Both the position numbers and the translations under genes were made by a program. From Chryseobacterium gilvum (lineage in GTDB: Bacteria > Bacteroidota > Bacteroidia > Flavobacteriales > Weeksellaceae), in NCBI RefSeq assembly GCF_025628965.1, contig NZ_JAOTEN010000004.1:62001-126000 (forward strand): DNA of 64,000 nucleotides, given 5' to 3'. Shown one piece after another: positions 33,988 to 43,048 of the stretch. Each line of letters starts with the position of its first letter. The first letter of the stretch is position 1. The notes beneath the pieces were generated by a model. It worked only from the letters and a program-made list of their open reading frames with translations. It did no database searches and was not told the origin of the DNA.

Positions 33988-36900
33988 ATGTTAAAACAAT
34001 TTATAGATAGACCCGTACTCTCAACGGTAATCTCCATCATCCTTTTACTTTTGGGTGTGCTGTCGGTCTTCAATCTTCCCATTACTTTGTTTCCGGATAT
34101 CGCTCCACCAAGTGTACAGGTGACTGCATTTTATCCCGGTGCAAATGCGGAGGTTGTAGCACGTTCCGTAGCCGTTCCTATTGAGGAAGCCGTGAACGGT
34201 GTAGAAAACATGACCTACATGACTTCAAACTCAAGTAATGACGGTACCATGACGTTGAGCGTGTTTTTCAAACAAGGTTCAGATGCAGATAATGCAGCGG
34301 TAAACGTTCAGAACCGGGTTTCAAAAGCGATGAGCCAGCTTCCGCAGGAGGTGGTACAGGCGGGAATTTCCACTCAGAAAGTTCAGAACAGTATGATCAT
34401 GTTTATGGGACTTTCCAGTGATGACCCTAAACAATATGATGAATTATTCTTACAGAATTATTTAAAAATCAATATCATTCCGCAAATACAGCGTATTCCG
34501 GGTGTTGCGCAGGCTCAGGTTTTCGGAACGAGAGATTATTCAATGAGAATATGGTTAAAACCAGATCGTTTAGCCGCCAATAATCTCTCTCCACAGGAAG
34601 TGATGGCAGCAATTAAGGACCACAATCTTGAAGCTGCTCCGGGACGTTTGGGACAGGGAAGTAAGGAAACCTACGAATACATCCTTAAATATAAAGGTAA
34701 ATTAAATAAAAACGAAGACTACGAAAATATTGCGATCAAAGCCAATAATGACGGTTCTTTTTTAAGATTAAAAGACGTAGCAAGAGTAGAATTCGGTTCA
34801 TATACCTATACCGCAGCAAACAGAGTGGATGGTAAACCTGTTGCAGGTTTTGCGATCCTTCAAACTGCAGGGTCCAATGCGAATGAGATTTTAACTGAAA
34901 TTGAAAAACAGGTTGACCAGTTTTCAACCACACTTCCAAAAGGGGTAAAGCCGATTATCATGTATAATTCCAAAGACTTTTTGGATGCATCGATTCATCA
35001 GGTGGTGGAGACTTTAGTGATTGCATTTGTTTTGGTATTCATTGTGGTATTTATTTTCCTTCAGGATTTCAGATCTACATTAATTCCGGCGATTGCGGTT
35101 CCGGTTGCGATTATCGGTACGTTTTTCTTCCTTCAGCTGTTTGGCTTCAGCATTAATATGTTGACATTGTTTGCATTGGTTCTGGCGATCGGGATTGTGG
35201 TAGATGACGCGATTGTCGTCGTCGAAGCCGTCCATTCCAAAATGGAACAGACCGGAATGCCGGTTGAGCAAGCAACTACCAATTCTATGAGCGAAATTTC
35301 GGGAGCTATTATTTCCATTACGTTGGTGATGTGTGCTGTATTTATTCCGGTTGGCTTTATGCAGGGTCCTGCAGGAGTTTTCTACAGACAGTTTGCTTTT
35401 ACCTTGGTTATTGCAATTTTGATTTCGGCGGTAAATGCGTTGACCTTAAGCCCGGCTTTATGTGCTTTAATTCTGAACGATCCTCAAGGTGAACATGGAG
35501 ATCACGGCCATAAAAAAGGATTTGGAGCGAAATTTTTCCACGCTTTCAATGTGGCCTTCAATAACATGACCAGAAAATACATTCACAGCCTTAAATTTTT
35601 AATTAAAAATAAATGGGTTGCCATCGGAGGTCTGGTTTTACTGATTGCAGGAAGCGTTTTCTTGATTAATAAAGCTCCTACAGGATTTATCCCGACAGAA
35701 GATCAGGGCTTTGTTTTGTACGCTGTGAATACGCCTCCGGGAAGTTCATTGGACAGAACGCACAAAGCAACCGAGCAAATTGATAAAATTGTAAACGGAG
35801 AAAAAGCTACCAATCACCTTTGGGTCGCAGACGGTCTTAACTTTATCAGTAATGCCAATGCATCGCCCTATTCTGCAGGTTTTATTAAACTTAAAGATTA
35901 TGAAGATCGTGGTGATGTGAAAGATCCTGATCAGATTGCAGCAGGATTGACAGGAAAAGTGGCACAGGTAAAAGATGCGAGTGCATTCTTTTTCAATTTC
36001 CCTACCATTCAGGGTTTTGGTAACGTTTCCGGGTTTGAATTTATGCTTCAGGATAAAACGAATGGCTCTTTTGAACAGTTAGGAACAACGACACAGGCGT
36101 TTATCGGAGAATTGATGAAACGTCCTGAAATTGCATTTGCTTTCACTACGTATGCTGCCGGAAATCCACAGTACACAATTGAAGTTGATTCTGATAAAGC
36201 CAATCAGCTGGGAGTTTCTGTAACAGAATTAATGCAGACCATGCAGATTTATTATGGTAGTAGTTTCGTCTCAGATTTTAACAGATTCGGAAAATATTAT
36301 AGAGTGATGGCACAGGCGGATGTTCCTTATCGTACGGATGCCAATTCTATGGAAGGAATTTATGTTAAAAATAATACCGGCGAAATGGTTCCTGTAAAGA
36401 CTTTAGTGACTTTAAAAAGAACTTTCGGCCCTGAAACCGTTACCAGAAACAACCTGTTTAATGCCGTTACCATTAACGGAACGCCAAAACCTGGTTACAG
36501 TACCGGAGACGCGATTAAAGCGGTGGAAGAAACTGCTCAAAAATCACTTCCAAGAGGGTACGGATACGAATGGACCGGTATTACCCGTGAAGAGATTAAA
36601 ACCGGTGGGCAAACCGCTTTTGTGTTCATGTTAAGTATTTTATTCGTTTATTTCTTACTGGCAGCTCAGTATGAAAGCTATATTCTCCCGTTTGCTGTTA
36701 TTTTAACGGTTCCTACAGGGATTTTCGGAGTTTTCTTTTTCACGGGATTAGCAGGAATTGATAATAATATTTACGTTCAGGTAGGATTGATCATGCTTGT
36801 CGGGTTATTAGCGAAAAACGCGATTCTGATTGTAGAATTTGCGGTACAGAGAAGAAAAGCAGGAAAAACACTGATTGAATCTGCGCTTCAGGCATCCAAA

Positions 36901-37170
36901 CTACGTTTAAGACCTATTTTGATGACTTCATTTGCCTTTATCATCGGGATGCTTCCGCTGGTTTGGTCGCAAGGTGCAGCAGCAAAAGGGAATCATTCTA
37001 TCGGGATCAGTACCGTTGGAGGAATGTTGACCGGTGTTGTATTCGGAGTTTTTATCATTCCGGTGATGTATGTGATCTTCCAGTATCTGCATGAGAAAAT
37101 GCCAAGCAGAAAAAAGAAAAGACTGCTAAAACAAAAACAACAGGAAGAGCTTTTAGCATCTGCTCATTAA
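33988..37170 (+). CDS. RND multidrug efflux permease (HAE1 type)
   Basis: A 1060-residue proton-driven exporter of the AcrB/MexB type with 12 transmembrane helices. The key proton-relay Asp pair is in IGIVVDDAIVVVEAV (helix 4), and the helix-10 Lys is in LLAKNAILIVEFA. Two large periplasmic loops with porter subdomains are present, and the N-terminus FIDRPVLSTVISI is typical. The most likely substrates are lipophilic drugs and dyes. The C-terminal tail is Lys-rich. Adaptor upstream, outer-membrane factor downstream. Confidence 0.96.
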   Translation: MLKQFIDRPVLSTVISIILLLLGVLSVFNLPITLFPDIAPPSVQVTAFYPGANAEVVARSVAVPIEEAVNGVENMTYMTSNSSNDGTMTLSVFFKQGSDADNAAVNVQNRVSKAMSQLPQEVVQAGISTQKVQNSMIMFMGLSSDDPKQYDELFLQNYLKINIIPQIQRIPGVAQAQVFGTRDYSMRIWLKPDRLAANNLSPQEVMAAIKDHNLEAAPGRLGQGSKETYEYILKYKGKLNKNEDYENIAIKANNDGSFLRLKDVARVEFGSYTYTAANRVDGKPVAGFAILQTAGSNANEILTEIEKQVDQFSTTLPKGVKPIIMYNSKDFLDASIHQVVETLVIAFVLVFIVVFIFLQDFRSTLIPAIAVPVAIIGTFFFLQLFGFSINMLTLFALVLAIGIVVDDAIVVVEAVHSKMEQTGMPVEQATTNSMSEISGAIISITLVMCAVFIPVGFMQGPAGVFYRQFAFTLVIAILISAVNALTLSPALCALILNDPQGEHGDHGHKKGFGAKFFHAFNVAFNNMTRKYIHSLKFLIKNKWVAIGGLVLLIAGSVFLINKAPTGFIPTEDQGFVLYAVNTPPGSSLDRTHKATEQIDKIVNGEKATNHLWVADGLNFISNANASPYSAGFIKLKDYEDRGDVKDPDQIAAGLTGKVAQVKDASAFFFNFPTIQGFGNVSGFEFMLQDKTNGSFEQLGTTTQAFIGELMKRPEIAFAFTTYAAGNPQYTIEVDSDKANQLGVSVTELMQTMQIYYGSSFVSDFNRFGKYYRVMAQADVPYRTDANSMEGIYVKNNTGEMVPVKTLVTLKRTFGPETVTRNNLFNAVTINGTPKPGYSTGDAIKAVEETAQKSLPRGYGYEWTGITREEIKTGGQTAFVFMLSILFVYFLLAAQYESYILPFAVILTVPTGIFGVFFFTGLAGIDNNIYVQVGLIMLVGLLAKNAILIVEFAVQRRKAGKTLIESALQASKLRLRPILMTSFAFIIGMLPLVWSQGAAAKGNHSIGISTVGGMLTGVVFGVFIIPVMYVIFQYLHEKMPSRKKKRLLKQKQQEELLASAH

Positions 37171-37180
37171 TAAAATGATT

Positions 37181-37301
37181 TACAAAACTTTGAGAGATGG
37201 AAATCACACCAATTTTTCTTCAATTTAATTTGTGATTTTCTAAACAAGCAGAGTATTTTCTCCTACTAAAGACCACTTTGCCTGCACCTCAAAGTTTTGT
37301 A
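37181..37301. repeat. Nested inverted repeat between permease and outer-membrane factor
   Basis: A 14-bp perfect inverted repeat (tacaaaactttgag 37181-37194, complement at 37288-37301) encloses an inner pair (aaatcaca 37201-37208 / tgtgattt 37231-37238). It fills the 155-bp gap before the third pump gene and could fold as a long RNA stem. Alternatives are a small inserted element or processing site. Confidence 0.55.
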
Positions 37302-37325
37302 TTCAACTAAAAGTTTATATAAACT

Positions 37326-38738
37326 ATGAAAAGAATAAAATATATTATAATCGCATCTTCGCTCGCGCTGGGTTTGGTTTCCTGTGTGTCAAAAACGGCA
37401 TACGCAAAACCGGAACTTGAGCTTCCGGAAAAATTTCAGTACACGGCAACTGCAGATACCGCAAGTGTTGCCAATCTGGAATGGAAAGAATTTTTCAGCG
37501 ACCCGATTTTACAGGGTTTGATTGAAAAAGGAATTAAAAACAATTACGATTTACAGATTGCTTTGAAACAGGTTGCTTCTTCACAGGAAAAACTGAAACA
37601 GGCAAAATATCTTCAATATCCTGATGTAGGTTTCGGCGTTTCCGCGCAGATTTCAAAACCTTCAAAAAACAGCATGAACGGACAGAGCTTAAATTTATTT
37701 TTAGGTCAGAACCACGTTGAAGATTACAATGCAGCATTCAATTTATCCTGGGAAGCCGATATTTGGGGTAAAATAAAAAATCAGCAGGAAGTTTCAAGAA
37801 TGCAGTATCTGCAAACTTATGAAGCGACAAAAGCGATTCAGACACAGGTGGTTGCGGCGATTGCACAAGGATATTATAATTTATTGATGCTCGATAAACA
37901 ATTGCAGATTGCAAAATCAAATTTGGAGCTCAGCACCAATACGCTTTCTCTTACCGAAAAATTGTGGCAGAGTGGCGATACGACATCTTTAGGCGTTCAG
38001 CAGGCAACCTCTCAAAAACAATCGACAGAACTCCTGATTACCGAATTGGAACAAAATATCGCAATTCAGGAAAATGCATTGAGTATTCTGGTGGGTGAAA
38101 ATCCACAAAAAATCGAAAGAACGATTGAAATGACCGACTCTTCTTTGCCACAGGAAATTTCCGCAGGCCTTCCTGCAGCGATGGTAAGCCGCCGTCCTGA
38201 TGTTCGTCAGCAGGAATTGGCTTTACTGGAATCTAATTCACAGGTGGGAATTGCTCAGGCAAATATGTATCCCGCATTAAGAATTACGGCAAACGGAGGG
38301 GTCAATTCATTTAAAATTGACAACTGGTTTCAGATTCCGGCATCATTGTTCGGTTCTGTTTTAGGAGGATTGACGCAGCCTATTTTCCAGAAAAGACAGT
38401 TAAAAACAGATTTGAATGTTGCTAAAATCCAAAGAGAGAAAAATGTTTTGGCGTTTCGCCAATCTGTTTTGAATGCAGTAGGTGAAGTTTCTGATGCGTT
38501 GGTTTCCAATGAAAGCCTAAAAGTTCAGGAACAGAAAGCAACCGAACAGGTAGCCACCCTGAAAAATGGAATTAAAAGTGCCGAAATGCTCTACAAAGGC
38601 GGTTTGGCCAATTACTTGGAAGTGCTTACCGCCCAGGGAAATTCTTTGCAGGCTGAATTGAATCTTGCGTCTGTAAAAAGACAAAGATTAAGCAGTATTG
38701 TAGATCTGTACCGGGCTTTAGGAGGTGGATGGAAGTAG
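37326..38738 (+). CDS. Outer membrane efflux factor (TolC/OprM-like lipoprotein)
   Basis: A 470-residue outer-membrane channel of the RND pump. Lipobox GLVSC (Cys20). The two OEP-type repeats are visible: NYDLQIALKQVASSQEKL...AAFNLSWEADIWGKI and, in the second half, ESNSQVGIAQANMYPALRI with GGLTQPIFQKRQLKTDLN. The conserved SRRPDVRQQELAL block marks the OprM/NodT group. It has its own 155-bp upstream gap with inverted repeats and is probably still made with the pump. Confidence 0.94.
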   Translation: MKRIKYIIIASSLALGLVSCVSKTAYAKPELELPEKFQYTATADTASVANLEWKEFFSDPILQGLIEKGIKNNYDLQIALKQVASSQEKLKQAKYLQYPDVGFGVSAQISKPSKNSMNGQSLNLFLGQNHVEDYNAAFNLSWEADIWGKIKNQQEVSRMQYLQTYEATKAIQTQVVAAIAQGYYNLLMLDKQLQIAKSNLELSTNTLSLTEKLWQSGDTTSLGVQQATSQKQSTELLITELEQNIAIQENALSILVGENPQKIERTIEMTDSSLPQEISAGLPAAMVSRRPDVRQQELALLESNSQVGIAQANMYPALRITANGGVNSFKIDNWFQIPASLFGSVLGGLTQPIFQKRQLKTDLNVAKIQREKNVLAFRQSVLNAVGEVSDALVSNESLKVQEQKATEQVATLKNGIKSAEMLYKGGLANYLEVLTAQGNSLQAELNLASVKRQRLSSIVDLYRALGGGWK

Positions 38739-38760
38739 TAAATTAATTATATTGTTTGAT

Positions 38761-38790
38761 ATGCGGTCTTTCGGGATCGCATTTTTTTTG
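38761..38790 (+). terminator. Terminator of the RND operon
   Basis: Stem atgcg / cgcat with internal pairing and a run of T. Confidence 0.75.
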
Positions 38791-38865
38791 CTTAAAATTA
38801 AATCTGAATTAATAATGATTCTTATGGAAACAAGATTCTTCCTGCGTCAGAATGACAATGTATTA

Positions 38866-38980
38866 AACCATTAAGGGTATTGAAGGAGTTAAGTTTAATT
38901 AAGAAAAAATCAAATAGATTTTTAAATCTTAAACTGAGCAAAACCTAATAATCTTACCTCTTAATAAAATCTTAATGGTT
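38866..38980. repeat. Possible decayed intergenic element
   Basis: The ends aaccattaag (38866-38875) and cttaatggtt (38971-38980) are a perfect 10-bp inverted repeat around AT-rich DNA without an ORF. Just before it, ttcctgcgtcagaatgac (38840-38857) is a sequence of the kind seen as a dispersed intergenic repeat. Weak evidence. Confidence 0.35.
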
Positions 38981-38989
38981 AACTCATAT

Positions 38990-39898
38990 TTATTTTTGAA
39001 GATTAATATATTCAATCAAATCCTCAAAATCTTTCTGAGCATATCCCAACTGCAGATAATAAATATCATCCGCTTTCCGATACCAAGTCAGTTGACGTTT
39101 TGCGTATCTCCGGCTATTTTTTTTAATTTCTGAAACCGCAAAATCCAGTTCCCATTCACCTTCAAAATATCTGAACAATTCTGAATAGCCAACGGTATTC
39201 AAAGCAGGCAAATGTTTGAATTTTTCCAGGCTTTTTGCTTCATCCAGTAAACCACTCTTCATCATAAGATCTACTCTCCTGTTGATTCTGTCGTACAATT
39301 CTTCTCTCGGAGCTTCAATCCCGATTCTGATCACCTTAAAATCTCTGGAATCCTGTGCAACCGCAATTAAATCTGAATATTTTGTATGGGTTTGCCAAAT
39401 CACATCAATCGCCCGTAAAAGCCTTCTGTGATTATGAAAATCAACGACCGCGAAATATTCCGGATCGAGTTCTTTCAGCATTTCCTGCAGTTTTTCAACC
39501 CCTTCTATTTCGAGAATTTCCTGTAATTTTTTCTGATGGCTCTCATTTGCTTCAGGAAGATCATTTAACCCCTCTATAACCGCTTTTTCATACATCATGC
39601 TTCCGCCCACTAAAATGACGGTTTCATGATTTACAAAAAGTTCGTTGAGCTTTTTCAAAGCATCTTCTTCGTATTGCCCGATCGAATAATATTCTTCAAC
39701 AGAAAGATTGCCTATAAAATGATGAGATGCTTCCGCAAGTTCTTCTTCAGACGGTGAAGCGGTTCCTATTTTCATTTCTTTAAAAAACTGGCGCGAGTCG
39801 CAGGAAACAATTTCTGTGTCGAAATGTTTTGCCAGATCAATTGCCAGTCTCGTCTTTCCGATTCCGGTGGGGCCTACAACAGAAATTAAATTTTTCAT
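38990..39898 (-). CDS. miaA: tRNA dimethylallyltransferase
   Basis: MiaA adds a dimethylallyl group to A37 of tRNAs that read UNN codons. The 302-residue protein has the P-loop GPTGIGKT (9-16), the substrate loop VSCDSRQFFKEMKIGTA, and downstream GGSMMYEKAVIEG and the HNHRRLLRAIDV region, ending with KNSRRYAKRQLTWYRK. Length is normal for the family. Another copy may exist elsewhere, as in some Bacteroidota; none is in this window. Confidence 0.95.
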   Translation of the reverse strand: MKNLISVVGPTGIGKTRLAIDLAKHFDTEIVSCDSRQFFKEMKIGTASPSEEELAEASHHFIGNLSVEEYYSIGQYEEDALKKLNELFVNHETVILVGGSMMYEKAVIEGLNDLPEANESHQKKLQEILEIEGVEKLQEMLKELDPEYFAVVDFHNHRRLLRAIDVIWQTHTKYSDLIAVAQDSRDFKVIRIGIEAPREELYDRINRRVDLMMKSGLLDEAKSLEKFKHLPALNTVGYSELFRYFEGEWELDFAVSEIKKNSRRYAKRQLTWYRKADDIYYLQLGYAQKDFEDLIEYINLQK

Positions 39899-39994
39899 CT
39901 GTAGAATATTAGGATTTTAAAATGTAAAGAAAACTGTTGTGTAAACATGTATTGCAAGAAGTGAAGTAGATTTTACAGTGCTAAATTAAATGTT

Positions 39995-40002
39995 TATCTT
40001 TG
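39995..40002 (+). promoter_or_regulatory. -7 element for yicC
   Basis: TATCTTTG, 17 bp before the ATG at 40020. Confidence 0.55.
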
Positions 40003-40019
40003 TATGACAATAGAAAAGT

Positions 40020-40877
40020 ATGATTTTATCAATGACAGGCTTTGGTAGAGCCGAAGACGTTTTTGAAGGAAAAAAGATTTCAGTAGATATTAAATCATTA
40101 AACAGCAAGAGCTTTGATTTGAATATTAAGGTTCCTTTACGATATAAAGAAAAAGAATTTGAGATCCGGAAAATTCTTAACGACCGTATCATCAGAGGAA
40201 AAGTAGACTGTTATATCAATTTAGAAAATCTCGAAGAGTCTAATGATGTAAAAATTAATAAAGGGCTCATCGATTCCTATATGAGAGAACTGCGGTCTAT
40301 CGCTACAGACGGTCCTGACTATGAGTATCTTAAGATGGCGGTACGTCTTCCCGATGCCATTACTTCCAGACCGGATGAGCTGAATGATGGTGAGTGGGAA
40401 GCCTTGGCGAAAATCGTCAATGCCGCTGTTGATAAATTTGACGACTTCAGGACTACCGAAGGAAAAATTCTTCATGATGAGCTTGAAAGAAATATCAAAA
40501 ATATAGACCAATATCTTTCAGAGGTTATTCCGTACGAGGAGGTGAGAATCAATTCCGTAAAAGAGCGGTATCAAAAAACGCTGAAAGAATTTGAAAATGT
40601 AGACGAAACCCGTTTTTATCAGGAAATGGCCTATTTCACAGAAAAGCTGGATATTTCTGAAGAAAAAGTAAGACTTTCCCAACATTTGAAATATTACAGC
40701 GAGGTGATGGAGAACGAGAAATTTAATGGAAAAAAACTAGGATTTATCTCACAGGAAATCGGACGGGAAATCAATACTTTAGGTTCAAAAGCCAATCATG
40801 CAGAAATTCAGAAATTGGTAGTGATGATGAAAGATGACCTGGAAAAAATTAAAGAACAGACCCTAAATGTACTATAA
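40020..40877 (+). CDS. yicC: YicC-family endoribonuclease-like protein
   Basis: A 285-residue YicC-type protein. N-terminal SMTGFGRAE and DIKSLNSKSFDL segments and the C-terminal DUF1732 block (MENEKFNGKKLGFISQEIGREINTLGSKANHAEIQ) are the conserved parts of this family. In E. coli, YicC acts on mRNA/small RNA stability. Typical partner gmk follows after 65 bp, as in many bacteria, which supports the call. Operon with gmk and perhaps nadA likely. Confidence 0.93.
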   Translation: MILSMTGFGRAEDVFEGKKISVDIKSLNSKSFDLNIKVPLRYKEKEFEIRKILNDRIIRGKVDCYINLENLEESNDVKINKGLIDSYMRELRSIATDGPDYEYLKMAVRLPDAITSRPDELNDGEWEALAKIVNAAVDKFDDFRTTEGKILHDELERNIKNIDQYLSEVIPYEEVRINSVKERYQKTLKEFENVDETRFYQEMAYFTEKLDISEEKVRLSQHLKYYSEVMENEKFNGKKLGFISQEIGREINTLGSKANHAEIQKLVVMMKDDLEKIKEQTLNVL

Positions 40878-40942
40878 TTAGTTGCTAGTTAGTTGACGGT
40901 TGCTAGATAAACCTGCATCCAGAAACAAAAACCAACAACCAT

Positions 40943-41506
40943 ATGAATAAAGTTATTATATTTTCGGCACCGTCGGGAAGCGGGAAAACCACCTTGGTGA
41001 GACATTGTCTTAAAGTTTTCCCCGAGCTTGAATTTTCAATTTCCTGTACCACAAGACAGCCGCGGGGAACAGAAGTGCATGCTGCAGACTATCATTTTAT
41101 TTCACCTGAAGAATTCAGACAGAAAATTGCTGAAGATGCTTTTGTGGAATACGAGGAAGTATATACCGATAAATATTACGGAACGCTAAAATCTGAGGTT
41201 GAAAAAATATGGAATCAGGGGAAAGTCGTTATTTTTGACGTCGATGTAAAAGGAGGAATTTCCCTGAAAAAATACTTTGGTGAACAGGCATTGTCTATGT
41301 TTATAGAACCCCCTTCTATTGAAGAATTGGAAAGAAGATTAACCTCAAGAGGAACTGATGATGCAGATACCATCAAAACCCGTATAGAAAAAGCAGAGGA
41401 AGAGCTAACCTATGCACGAGAATTTGATACAATTGTCATTAATTCTGACCTGGATATTGCCAAAAAAGAAACAGAAAGTTTAATAAAAAAATTCATAGGG
41501 ATATAA
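40943..41506 (+). CDS. gmk: Guanylate kinase
   Basis: Gmk makes GDP from GMP and ATP. The 187-residue protein has the P-loop SAPSGSGKTTL (core 9-17), the GMP-binding SCTTRQPRGTEVHAADYHF segment and the lid EELERRLTSRGTDD. Length is normal. The intergenic word accaacaacc directly precedes the ATG by 2 bp (40931-40940), also seen upstream of the XRE gene at 6566 and 6588. It is downstream of yicC and upstream of nadA. Confidence 0.96.
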   Translation: MNKVIIFSAPSGSGKTTLVRHCLKVFPELEFSISCTTRQPRGTEVHAADYHFISPEEFRQKIAEDAFVEYEEVYTDKYYGTLKSEVEKIWNQGKVVIFDVDVKGGISLKKYFGEQALSMFIEPPSIEELERRLTSRGTDDADTIKTRIEKAEEELTYAREFDTIVINSDLDIAKKETESLIKKFIGI

Positions 41507-41578
41507 ACAGGAGAACAATTGCTGTTTAAACAAAACTCCTGATTTAAATTCCAAAATAACAAAAACATAAAGGCTGAA

Positions 41579-42598
41579 ATGAGCACAGAAAATATAGAAA
41601 AAGCCAAATCTACTATCCCTGTAAGAGGGTATTTGCAGATTAAAGACCTTATTATTCCTGAAGGTGAAGAATTGGTGAAAGCCATTCTAAAACTGAAAGA
41701 AGAAAAAAATGCCGTTATTCTCGCGCATTATTATCAACCGGGAGAAATTCAGGATATTGCAGATTTCCTGGGAGATTCTCTGCAATTGGCAAGACAGGCA
41801 AAAGATACCAATGCCGATATGATCGTATTCTGTGGAGTCCATTTCATGGCGGAAGCAGCAAAAATCCTTAATCCTACTAAAAAAGTAGTTCTTCCTGATA
41901 CATTGGCCGGATGCTCTTTAGCAGACGGATGCAGCGGTGAAGGCCTTAGAAAAATGCGTGAGCAATATCCCAATGCGCTGATTGCGACATACATCAACTG
42001 TAACGCAGAAACAAAAGCCGAAAGCGATATTATTGTTACCAGCTCAAACGCTGAAACCGTGATTGAAGCGCTGCCGAAAGACCGCCCGATTATTTTTGCC
42101 CCGGATAAAAACCTGGGAAGATATTTATCTCAGAAAACCGGTCGCGATATGATCCTGTGGGACGGAAGCTGCATCGTACACGAAGCATTTTCTATGGAAA
42201 GAATCGCGCAGCAGATGGCAGAAAATCCAGATGCGAAACTGATTGCCCACCCGGAAAGCGAAGAAGCGGTATTACAACTGGCTCATTTTATAGGTTCCAC
42301 TTCTGCCCTTCTGAATTTTGTGGAACAAGATGACTGTCAAAAATTTGTCATCGCAACAGAAGAAGGAATTCTGCATGAGATGAGAAAGCGTGCTCCGCAT
42401 AAAGAACTGATTCCTGCTTTGGTTTTTGATGAAAGCTGCAACTGCTCAGAATGTTTTTACATGAAACGAAATACCATGGAAAAACTGTATCTGTGCATGA
42501 AATATGAACTTCCTGAGATCATTATCGATGAAGAGCTCAGGTTAAGAGCCTTAAAGCCGATTGAAGCTATGCTCGATCTGTCAAAAAGCATTAAATAA
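41579..42598 (+). CDS. nadA: Quinolinate synthase
   Basis: NadA condenses iminoaspartate with dihydroxyacetone phosphate to quinolinate in NAD synthesis, using a [4Fe-4S] cluster. The 339-residue protein has the triple-domain fold with HYYQPGEIQDIADFLGDSLQL at the start, VLPDTLAGCSLADGC with cluster-ligand Cys, YINCNAETKAESDI and the C-terminal DESCNCSECFYM cluster. The ATG at 41579 is followed by a slightly long N-terminus (IEKAKSTIPVRGYLQ). It is 72 bp after gmk. Confidence 0.95.
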   Translation: MSTENIEKAKSTIPVRGYLQIKDLIIPEGEELVKAILKLKEEKNAVILAHYYQPGEIQDIADFLGDSLQLARQAKDTNADMIVFCGVHFMAEAAKILNPTKKVVLPDTLAGCSLADGCSGEGLRKMREQYPNALIATYINCNAETKAESDIIVTSSNAETVIEALPKDRPIIFAPDKNLGRYLSQKTGRDMILWDGSCIVHEAFSMERIAQQMAENPDAKLIAHPESEEAVLQLAHFIGSTSALLNFVEQDDCQKFVIATEEGILHEMRKRAPHKELIPALVFDESCNCSECFYMKRNTMEKLYLCMKYELPEIIIDEELRLRALKPIEAMLDLSKSIK

Positions 42599-42604
42599 AA
42601 TAAT

Positions 42605-42630
42605 AAAGCGGGTGTTTAACTCGCTTTTTA
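42605..42630 (+). terminator. Hairpin after nadA
   Basis: Stem aaagcgg / tcgcttt (one wobble pair) with a T-run between nadA and folB, close to the folB ATG at 42642. It may attenuate rather than fully end the transcript. Confidence 0.55.
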
Positions 42631-42641
42631 AGTATAATAAT

Positions 42642-43025
42642 ATGAGCAAAATATTTTTAGAAGACGTCAAAATCTATGCTTATCACGGTGTGCTTCCTGA
42701 AGAAAATATCATCGGTACCTATTACATCATCAATGCAGAAATCCATACTGATTTGTGGGATGCTGCCGATTCTGATGATGTAAACGATACCGTAAGTTAT
42801 GCAGACATCAATGAGATCATTCATATAGAAATGAATATTAATTCTAAATTGATGGAACATGTCGCAGGAAGAATTATTTCAAAAATTCATGAAAAATTTG
42901 CCCAGGTTTCTTATGTTAAATTAAGAATAACGAAAACAAGCCCGCCTATGAAAGGTGAAATGAAGGGCGCAAGTATCGAGCTGGAAAAAAGCTTTCTTCT
43001 GGGTGGAATTACAGAAAATCAGTAA
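42642..43025 (+). CDS. folB: Dihydroneopterin aldolase
   Basis: FolB turns 7,8-dihydroneopterin into 6-hydroxymethyl-dihydropterin plus glycolaldehyde in folate synthesis. The 127-residue protein has IFLEDVKIYAYHGVLPEEN with the conserved YHGV..E, VSYADINEII, and the KTSPPMKGEMKGASIE region that ends the family. The ATG at 42642 starts the conserved N-terminus; the longer frame begins inside nadA. A DUF4403 gene begins 24 bp later. Confidence 0.94.
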   Translation: MSKIFLEDVKIYAYHGVLPEENIIGTYYIINAEIHTDLWDAADSDDVNDTVSYADINEIIHIEMNINSKLMEHVAGRIISKIHEKFAQVSYVKLRITKTSPPMKGEMKGASIELEKSFLLGGITENQ

Positions 43026-43048
43026 TTTCAGCATCAAAATCAAACACA

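Noticed and set aside
38791..38865. Gene or small RNA in the gap after the RND operon
   Set aside because: No ORF above 30 codons, and no promoter or stable fold beyond the terminator and the weak inverted repeat.
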